From Kluyveromyces lactis (lineage: Eukaryota > Ascomycota > Saccharomycetes > Saccharomycetales > Saccharomycetaceae), in the NCBI RefSeq assembly GCF_000002515.2, contig NC_006039.1:1302001-1366000 (forward strand): a stretch of DNA of 64,000 nucleotides. The letters run 5' to 3'. The position numbers and the translations under genes are program-made. Positions 57,680-64,000 of the stretch are shown in pieces. Every line of letters begins with the position of its first letter. The stretch's first letter is position 1. The notes beneath the pieces were generated by a model that was given only the letters and a program-made list of their open reading frames with translations, did not search any database and was not told the origin of the DNA.

Positions 57680-58015
57680 CTATACTCCTTTGCCGGTATC
57701 CGCCGTCTTTTTGTTATATAACCTGTCCGTCTTATTGCTACCCACATTCAAAATTCTGGGACAGCCATCTCGGCTTCGTTCAGATCTGTGGCAGTCCCAA
57801 CAATATAACGCTTCATGCGTTCCAGGACTTCCGCAAATTATACACCTGCTTCCACTACTTCCAGAGGAGCAAGAGTCGCATATCCGTACCTTAGAAATTA
57901 GCCTTACATCTGAATCACATAAGGGACATCTTCCATCACATCTATCACAAACCTTCCCTACAGAGGTTCCAGGAAGTTTCATGCACATAACCAAGTCGTA
58001 CTGATGGCGAGACAT
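57680..58015 (-). CDS. RDS3: U2 snRNP SF3b-complex zinc protein Rds3
   Basis: A 111-residue PHF5-family protein matching Rds3 (YPR094W, 107 residues), a subunit of SF3b that supports branch-site recognition. It has a dense set of Cys pairs: CDRC, CPLC, CDSC, CIIC and CWDC, forming the three-zinc knot. It starts at MSRHQYDLVMCMKLPG (58015); an upstream Tyr-rich extension belongs to the leader. It lies between SYT1 and ASR1 in S. cerevisiae order. Confidence 0.96.
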   Translation of the reverse strand: MSRHQYDLVMCMKLPGTSVGKVCDRCDGRCPLCDSDVRLISKVRICDSCSSGSSGSRCIICGSPGTHEALYCWDCHRSERSRDGCPRILNVGSNKTDRLYNKKTADTGKGV

Positions 58016-58288
58016 CTTAATCCAGTGATAATAATAGTAATATAAATAGATTAATAAGACCTGACGGTGTATGGGGAAAAACACTTAGTTTTCTGTTCTT
58101 TGTTTTAATATGTGGGTTCTTTTAGTTTTGATATCTAAGGTACAATTTTATAGAAGATGGGCTTAAGTGGCAGCCGTTGATTTAAACAGGAACTGATCTA
58201 CAGGATAGGCCAAAAAAACGAAGAAAAGTAGGTTTGGAAACCGTTCATATTATATGACCCTCCGAGCAACTACATTATATATCACAAG

Positions 58289-59203
58289 ATGATTGAAATA
58301 TGTGGTATTTGTTTGGAATCTATGAATGAAACTGATCAAGGGGAGCTTTTACCCTGTGAGCATAGATATCATGTTTCTTGTATTAGGAAGTGGCACTTAT
58401 ATTCGAACGATTTTAAGTGTCCTACATGCAGAAAAGAGTCCAAAAGCCTTCGCCGTAAACATGATGATATCGAGATTGATTTGAAGTACTGGTGTAATGT
58501 GTCGTTGATCGAGCAGTTTGCCAAGCTTCGATTACTGAATGATGATGAGCAAGAAGCAGTAGCAGCGATAGAAGAGGAAGAGGAAGAAGAAGAAGAAGAA
58601 GAGGAAGAGGAAGAAGATCCTAATGGCAATGGTGACCAGGATACACTACAATCGGAAGAGATCGGACATCAGCCACAGAATAATAATGGCATGCAGGGAG
58701 TAGAGCTCTTGCAATGTGCCTTATGCGGTGAAATTGATGATGACATAACGTTATACTGTGAATCATGTGAGACGTTATTCCACTCTTCATGCCTGAATGA
58801 GTTATTGTGCGAAGTCGGTGAGAAAGAATGGTGTTGCATAGAGTGTGATGGTACTCTTTGTAGACTACGTGGGAACAAAGTATCTTCAATGGTAATACGA
58901 GATTCGAACGTGAGAATTTACGATGGAAGGATGAGAGATAAGCGAAGTATTCTTACTGAATGCATTTACAATAGATTCGCACAACCTTACACCATCAGTT
59001 ACGAGGACAAATGCAGGATACAAGGATACGTACGAACAGAGTTGGATAAATTCTACCACCGCGGATCTTTATCGAAGGATCGATACATCGCCATAAACAA
59101 AATGGTGTCACGGAAGTTATATGGGTTATCTTCAACTGGGTTCGATCCCAGCAGGATAAATTACGAGGAGCAGGCTAGGCTCTCCATCAGGGAAGTTATG
59201 TAA
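58289..59203 (+). CDS. ASR1: RING/PHD ubiquitin ligase Asr1
   Basis: A 304-residue protein matching Asr1 (YPR093C, 288 residues), a ubiquitin ligase that modifies RNA polymerase II. A RING finger at 5-48 has spacing CGIC...C..HRYHVSC...CPTC. A run of 15 Glu (~95-109) encoded by a GAA/GAG repeat follows. A PHD finger lies at ~144-190 (CALC...CESC...HSSC...CCIEC). The C-terminal ~100 residues are basic. Its shuttling role in alcohol stress in S. cerevisiae has been disputed. Confidence 0.93.
   Translation: MIEICGICLESMNETDQGELLPCEHRYHVSCIRKWHLYSNDFKCPTCRKESKSLRRKHDDIEIDLKYWCNVSLIEQFAKLRLLNDDEQEAVAAIEEEEEEEEEEEEEEEDPNGNGDQDTLQSEEIGHQPQNNNGMQGVELLQCALCGEIDDDITLYCESCETLFHSSCLNELLCEVGEKEWCCIECDGTLCRLRGNKVSSMVIRDSNVRIYDGRMRDKRSILTECIYNRFAQPYTISYEDKCRIQGYVRTELDKFYHRGSLSKDRYIAINKMVSRKLYGLSSTGFDPSRINYEEQARLSIREVM
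58571..58615 (+). repeat. GAA/GAG microsatellite encoding 15 Glu in ASR1
   Basis: Fifteen consecutive GAA or GAG codons, between the RING and PHD domains; likely variable in copy number. Confidence 0.95.
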
Positions 59204-59327
59204 TTGTTAATATATTTTGATATCTTTTTGGTAAATAATAATTCTGCCTGTGCATATTGAAAGTTACCATTCGAAACAGAATGCTAGTCCCATCAGCAAT
59301 GGTATTCTATATCACGAAATATAAAGC

Positions 59328-60275
59328 TTATCTTCTTCTAGAAGGTGCCTTAGGTTTATTGAATTTTGGTTTGGCAGCGGATTGGGTATTAACTTCTGCA
59401 CTTTCATCGTTAAATTCTGAGAGATCTAGCTCATCAGAATCACCAATTTCAAATGTCCTCTTGATTTCGATATCGTCAGAATCCTTCAAACTGATCAAAA
59501 ATGCTCTTTTGTTTGCCGCATACACCATTCTTTCCTTAATAGCAGAACCTGAAGGACATGTCAAAATGAAGTAGTAGTTACCTGACTTATGGAAGATACA
59601 ATAACTTGGGCTGTCTGAAGAAATCCTCTCGATTATTTCGGCACTATATGAAGTATTAATCTTATTTTTGATTTTGATCTCCTCGGTCCCCAAGTCAATT
59701 TTAAACACTAACAGATTGTACTTTTCTAGTAGTGGCTTTATATTTCCAGTGTCAACTACTTTAAAACCTAACGTGTTAGCAGTGCTATTATGAGCTGACA
59801 CCAGCTTTACCGCACCCGAATTTCTCATCGTATGCTGTTGAGCATCTATTTGAAGTTTCTCAAGTTCAGATTCGGTCATCAATTCCTCTCTAGCAGTAGA
59901 ATCAGTCCATGACTTCTCATCAATATCGCCAGGTTCAGTGAACATGAAAGACTTTAGGTTGTTCGCACCAATTTGTCTTTGGAAAGCTATCTTAGAAGAC
60001 GCATACAACATCTTTGAACGTATTGGAGCATAATCTGGTGTATAAGCAATGAAAATACTCTTTGGATCATCATGGATGATTATATAGTATGGAGTATCTT
60101 CGTTACCGTCAATGAATTCTCTTAGGGCATCTAAATCATGGAAAGTGTCATGGAGCTTGATCACTGGTTCATCGGTTTGCTCAATCTTAGCAACGACAGA
60201 AGCATAACGTGTGGGCAATTCAGCAATGGCGTTAAGCACTTCTTGATCAGCAATGATACCAGATTGGTTAGACAT
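59328..60275 (-). CDS. TWF1: Twinfilin, actin-monomer-binding protein
   Basis: A 315-residue protein matching twinfilin (YGR080W, 332 residues), which sequesters actin monomers and caps barbed ends. Two ADF-homology domains are visible, at ~5-140 and ~160-290. Each ends with a related block: KSMLYASSKIAFQRQIG in the first and KERMVYAANKRAFLISL in the second. The C-terminal tail is basic (KPKFNKPKAPSRRR), as in capping-protein-binding tails. The start is MSNQSGI at 60275; an N-terminal extension of 26 residues is unlikely. Confidence 0.94.
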   Translation of the reverse strand: MSNQSGIIADQEVLNAIAELPTRYASVVAKIEQTDEPVIKLHDTFHDLDALREFIDGNEDTPYYIIIHDDPKSIFIAYTPDYAPIRSKMLYASSKIAFQRQIGANNLKSFMFTEPGDIDEKSWTDSTAREELMTESELEKLQIDAQQHTMRNSGAVKLVSAHNSTANTLGFKVVDTGNIKPLLEKYNLLVFKIDLGTEEIKIKNKINTSYSAEIIERISSDSPSYCIFHKSGNYYFILTCPSGSAIKERMVYAANKRAFLISLKDSDDIEIKRTFEIGDSDELDLSEFNDESAEVNTQSAAKPKFNKPKAPSRRR

Positions 60276-60668
60276 TGTACAATTGATAGCAACTACCGAT
60301 TCTATGATACACTTCAGTGTAAACTTTCTCCTTTTCCAACTTCTTCCATCCACCGTATAGGTGGTTTTAAGATCAACAACCTTTAAAAATCATATTTCAT
60401 AATATTGTGCATATGAGGAAGTTCAACACAAGAAGGACAAAAAGATGACAAGAAGCTGCCCAGAAAGCATGTTTCGACCATGAATGACATTTGTATTACC
60501 ATATAAAAACAGATATATAAACATAAATAAAAAGTAATTCAGTTGAGCCTAACTGAATGTTTGTTATGCAATCTCATCTCTTAAATGACAAGTCGCTATA
60601 ACAGAGAAAGATATACTAAGTGAAGGGACCAAAAGTAAAACGGTGAGAGAAAGAGAAGGACAATATTA
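60276..60668. other. TWF1-upstream spacer
   Basis: A 393-bp A+T-rich spacer between two minus-strand genes. Nothing is recognised. Confidence 0.5.
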
Positions 60669-61586
60669 TTACAACAGCATGAATTCACCAATACCTATAC
60701 CCGTAGAGACCATTTCGCACCAACCAAATTTGGAGCGTGATATTTTCTTGAATTTGGACTTGCGTTTGCCTGACTTTAAAATGCGATTATGAGCGTGATG
60801 ACTCTGATTGAAGTTTGAGTTTGATATAGAAGTAGACGCATGTGAATCTACTGATGATACTTGAGGGTCTAACGCCAGTTTCCCATTAGCGTCTCTGAAA
60901 CTCAATTTCTTGATAGGATACATGAACTGAGAATGAACATCTGAACCCACAGTAGAAGCTGAGTGAGAGATCGAGGTATCAGTCTTAATGAAATCTTCTA
61001 CCGTTTCAGAAACCTGGAATGAACCATCGATACCATTGTGGTCACCGATGACAGACCCTGAGCTTAAATTCGCACCGGATGGTGAAATGGCAGCAGAGAA
61101 ATCCAGTGGCATGTCCAAATTAGCCTCTGCCACAGAAGTGTCAACATCTTTCCAAAAATCTTCATTAATTGGCAACTCTACATCATCAGTTGTATCTGGT
61201 TGTATTATTCCCTGCAAAGCATGCGAGAAGCTGATATCCGCATGACGGATTTCCCTCGCATTACCGGTATGATCTTCAGAGGTCACCGGTTTTAGCATGA
61301 ATCGTTTCGGTTTCGATGCACCCATAAGCCATTCGAAATCAAGAGCATCATCGTCATCGGTAACGTCACCCAGTAGCTCCCTTTCTATATCCTGGTCATC
61401 ACCAGAACCCACATCGGAAGCAAAAGGAGAGAACAAAGCGTCGCCTCCATCGATATCGGATTCATCTGTAACACTCCCACTACTCTTGCTGGTGTTCGCA
61501 GCTAGTGGCGTGATTGTTGCCTCCGTGATAATCCTAGTAGCAACTCTAAACTGACTGTCATGCTTCTTGTTAGCAGTAGCTGCCAT
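60669..61586 (-). CDS. Uncharacterised acidic Ser/Asp-rich protein (YGR079W position)
   Basis: A 305-residue hydrophilic protein I do not recognise by domain. Acidic Ser/Asp tracts cover ~35-85. A more ordered-looking block lies at ~80-150 (DFEWLMGASKPKRFMLKPV, NEDFWKDVD). A Ser/His/Asn-rich region and a basic patch near 275-290 (KSGKRKSKFKKISRSKFG) precede the end. Its place beside TWF1 on the same strand suggests the orthologue of YGR079W, an S. cerevisiae gene of unknown function; this rests on position only. A perfect PAC box lies 207 bp upstream. Codon use and length support a real gene. Confidence 0.7.
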   Translation of the reverse strand: MAATANKKHDSQFRVATRIITEATITPLAANTSKSSGSVTDESDIDGGDALFSPFASDVGSGDDQDIERELLGDVTDDDDALDFEWLMGASKPKRFMLKPVTSEDHTGNAREIRHADISFSHALQGIIQPDTTDDVELPINEDFWKDVDTSVAEANLDMPLDFSAAISPSGANLSSGSVIGDHNGIDGSFQVSETVEDFIKTDTSISHSASTVGSDVHSQFMYPIKKLSFRDANGKLALDPQVSSVDSHASTSISNSNFNQSHHAHNRILKSGKRKSKFKKISRSKFGWCEMVSTGIGIGEFMLL

Positions 61587-61792
61587 ATTTGAATTGAAAT
61601 CAAGAGATAAGGCAATTCTGGCTAAACTCTAATCCCACCGAAGCTCAAAACGATTGGCTTAGCTCCTTTGAATAAGAAATGAGCCAATATAATAAATGCT
61701 ATCGTAGATACAAGTATGTTAGAGATATTTATATATATATATATGCTTATATGTGTTTCCTTTGTCATGTTGGTAAGATGTATTTATTGCAT

Positions 61793-61800
61793 CTCATCGC
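61793..61800 (-). promoter_or_regulatory. PAC box upstream of the YGR079W-position gene
   Basis: CTCATCGC, exact PAC consensus, followed by two more CATCG words. It is 207 bp upstream of the ATG at 61586. No RRPE is seen close by. Confidence 0.5.
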
Positions 61801-62743
61801 ATCGCATCGGTCTTACTATGCTCAAGCACTGAAATAAAGGGAAAAAGAACTGAAAAGAAACGACAAATATGTGATGCACGGGTGTGATGATATAAGCACA
61901 ACTCAATTTCCCATTCCGCTGGCGATATAACGGAGATCAGCAGAAAAAACAAACGAGAACACTGAGTGTAAGGGTACCGATTCGAGCTACAAAGTGGGAA
62001 TTAACTGACTGTGATGGGGTCAGGGGTTCTGAGACGTGGCAGACGAGTCTTTCTATTTCGAAGAACGATGCCCTAACGTAAACTGCTGGCTGTTCTTGAT
62101 TCTGATTGGGCGAAAACCTCGAATTTTCATATCGTTTGGTACGGTGAAAACTTTTTTCTTGCAATATAAAAGAGCGATGAGATTGGGACATTTCATTCTT
62201 TAACCCATATATTACATTATTAATTAAAGAAGACAAAGCGAAGCTGAGGAAAGCTGACGCTTTACCATGACCTGATTGGGCTAGGTCAAGGAAGCCGTGT
62301 ACGTAGAGAATGGCATGGGAGAACTTTTGTGGCTTTCTTTTCAAATTGTGGGAGTTTCTCTGATTGAATGCAGTTGTTGTCCAGGCGGACAGCGAATGAA
62401 GAAAGTGAGAACAAATATGTGTTCTGTTTCCCTTTTTATTTTCTGTTTGCGGTGATTAATGTGAGAATATTACCAGTTGTTCCGACTGAATAGTTGTATA
62501 ACTACGGGTCGACAATCTCTTTTTATCGTTAAGTTTCAGCCTTGTATGAGCACCTAAGATGAAATAAGACTTAAGAAATGCTGGAACGCCTTTCTGAAAT
62601 CTTGTATCAGTCCCTGGTAGGGGTTACGACCTCTGAACAGAAAATAATCCGGGGAGTTCAACTTCCTTCATTCTCTTTGCATCAACGAGTTGCTCCATGT
62701 AATTGAAATAAAAAAGTTCAACAACTGATGACTTTTGTTTTCG

Positions 62744-62923
62744 ACCGGGCGGACATATTTAGTATCCCATCATCACTGTTTTCTTTAGAAACAGTAGTCG
62801 CGTTCTCTGTGTACAAAATTTTGAGGATGTCGGTGACGGGAGAATTGATGAATGGTCGCCAGATATCTGATGTTGATACTTTTTCCTCATGCACTCTTTT
62901 TATGCGAGGTACCGGGCGGGCAT
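62744..62923 (+). repeat. Pair of 13-bp GC-rich repeats
   Basis: ACCGGGCGGACAT at 62744-62756 and ACCGGGCGGGCAT at 62911-62923 differ by one base and lie 167 bp apart. CCGGGCGG is rare in this A+T-rich DNA. Confidence 0.6.
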
Positions 62924-63487
62924 CGGCTGATGCCCCATGCACAATGAAAGAGAACATCTTGTTCTTTATTAAAACAGGCGATCCTTTCATGTGCATGCCT
63001 ACCAACGAATAAAAGTTAACTAAAACTGACTAAACTATATTCTTCTTTTCGTGATGATTTTCTTATATTCACACTGTCTAAGAGTGCAGTTTAAGTACTG
63101 TATCTCAATGAACACACAAACGAAAAAACTGATTTAATGACTCTGATTTAGAAAGAATATATCATAAAAAATTCATCTTGTTTAGCATATACTCGTACTC
63201 TTGTTAAAAATTTCCTGGTAGTATCTTCCATAAGTCTAACTTAAGTAGCTCTTGGTCCTCTACCGTAAGTGTAAATGTTAATCCTCTTCTGTTCAAGCCT
63301 CTTTGTCACTTCTTTTAACGTTAAGGTCTATTTACCTTTTAAATTTCAGAAAGCAAAAACCCGTTTCAAAGGTGCTGTATATCGATCAAATTAAGTTAAA
63401 GAAGGGGAAGTATAGAGTCAATTGTCAACGAAATTCAACATTAACCAATCTCTCACCATCGTTCAGGGCACCAATTCTTCAGTAAAG

Positions 63488-64000
63488 ATGACATCTTTAG
63501 CTGGTTTCATTTTTGTATATGTGTTCGGTGGTTTAACGTTCATTCCGATTACTATTGCTATAGTGTTCTATCTGACTAGTTCACCCAAGAAAGATGTCGA
63601 AAATGAAGAAAACGATAAGCTGGTCGTTGATGTGGATTCTAGTTTCAAAGCAGGTGATTTGAATGAATTGAAAGGTGTTGCTACCAAGAAGCAGGGTTAC
63701 CTTCATATTACGAGGCAGTTTTATCCTCATCAAACTGATCTTGATAACCAAACTGAGAATACTGATGACGCAGAGTCTAACACCACACCTCCGTCAGCAG
63801 AGCAGCAAAGAACTAGGGATAAGTTGAAGAAGAAGGACAAATTCTACGCTGTCTTGAAACATGGCAATTTGTTTCTTTATAAAGATTTCTCACCTGAGGC
63901 AGGACCGCAGCAAGTTATTGTTTTAAGTGATGCCTTTATTTCAATATGGCCTCGAACCGTCTCTCCTCAAGACGATACACCAATTCCAGATGGTTCTTTG
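63488..64000 (+). CDS. NVJ2: Lipid-transfer contact-site protein Nvj2, 5' part
   Basis: The first 171 codons of a gene that runs off the window end. It matches Nvj2 (YPR091C, about 770 residues), an ER protein with PH and SMP domains that works at nucleus-vacuole and ER-Golgi contacts. An N-terminal membrane anchor (~5-27, GFIFVYVFGGLTFIPITIAI) is followed by a linker and the start of a PH domain (TKKQGYLHITRQFY, KFYAVLKHGNLFLYKD). The SMP domain would lie beyond the window. The start is the first ATG, in good context. Confidence 0.9.
   Translation, partial: MTSLAGFIFVYVFGGLTFIPITIAIVFYLTSSPKKDVENEENDKLVVDVDSSFKAGDLNELKGVATKKQGYLHITRQFYPHQTDLDNQTENTDDAESNTTPPSAEQQRTRDKLKKKDKFYAVLKHGNLFLYKDFSPEAGPQQVIVLSDAFISIWPRTVSPQDDTPIPDGSL

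Larger units (their letters stand above)
61587..63487. other. Long gene-poor divergent gap before NVJ2
   Basis: A 1.9-kb gap, the longest in the window. It contains an AT run (61731-61744), a PAC box (61793-61800), a 13-bp near-repeat ACCGGGCGGRCAT (62744-62756 and 62911-62923), and a segment open on both strands (about 62718-63012). Neither frame nor the one at 61937-62344 is recognisable as a protein family. No RNA gene is identified. Confidence 0.6.

Noticed and set aside
61937-62344. 135-codon minus-strand frame in the gap before NVJ2.
   Set aside because: It opens with TTG and resembles no protein family I know.
63051-63132. Box C/D snoRNA-like pair (GTGATGA at 63051, CTGA at 63129).
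   Set aside because: The spacing is right but I see no terminal stem and no convincing rRNA guide; such pairs are common by chance in A+T-rich DNA.
1-64000. CRISPR arrays, bacterial operons or phage modules.
   Set aside because: The window is nuclear yeast DNA with Pol II and Pol III genes; no regularly spaced repeats were seen.

Overview
The window is yeast nuclear DNA. It is A+T-rich and gene-dense: I call 34 protein genes and 2 tRNA genes, almost all intron-free. A TACTAAC branch point marks the one spliced gene found. Protein sequences and gene order place it in the Saccharomycetaceae, in a species that never went through the whole-genome duplication. The best match I recall is Kluyveromyces, probably K. 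lactis, because the 5-aminolevulinate synthase reads like the K. lactis protein. Species-level identity is inference from memory.

Layout. (1) 1-35 kb: BSC6-like transporter, IVY1, a DOPA-dioxygenase-like gene, COX20, ACK1, HEM1, RTN1, LYS4, HEM3, PRP42, a YDL206W-type cation exchanger, FMN1, GLE1, MRPL7, SEC26, YDR239C, SNU56 and NHP2. The block interleaves genes that in S. cerevisiae lie in two separate stretches of chromosome IV (YDL203-YDL209 and YDR229-YDR245), with consistent relative orientation. (2) 35-43 kb: an intron-containing tRNA-Tyr, CWC2, PRP28, PEX5 and MNN10, which continue the same two tracks. (3) 43-47 kb: DBP3 and HNM1, neighbours on S. cerevisiae chromosome VII (YGL078C, YGL077C). 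(4) 47-64 kb: LEC1/YPR097W, SLX9, TOM20, the spliced YPR098C, tRNA-Val, SYT1, RDS3, ASR1, TWF1, a YGR079W-position gene and the start of NVJ2. These interleave YPR091-YPR098 with YGR079-YGR082.

Functional themes. Two heme enzymes, HEM1 (first step) and HEM3 (third step), lie about 6 kb apart with LYS4 and RTN1 between them. Several genes act on pre-mRNA splicing (PRP42, SNU56, CWC2, PRP28, RDS3). NHP2, DBP3 and SLX9 act in ribosome biogenesis, and each has a PAC-RRPE promoter pair in the same order. LYS4 carries a Lys14-type site and HNM1 an inositol/choline-type (UAS-INO) site. No transposon, LTR, CRISPR array or centromere was recognised.

Several open frames begin at GTG or TTG. Because yeast starts at ATG, I moved those starts to the first suitable in-frame ATG. 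No wholly new system stands out. The points most worth checking are the two heme-regulatory motifs in HEM1 with a very strong G-quadruplex-capable tract just downstream of it, the dioxygenase gene with a 12-bp tandem repeat upstream, the PAC-RRPE set, and a 1.9-kb gene-poor gap before NVJ2.
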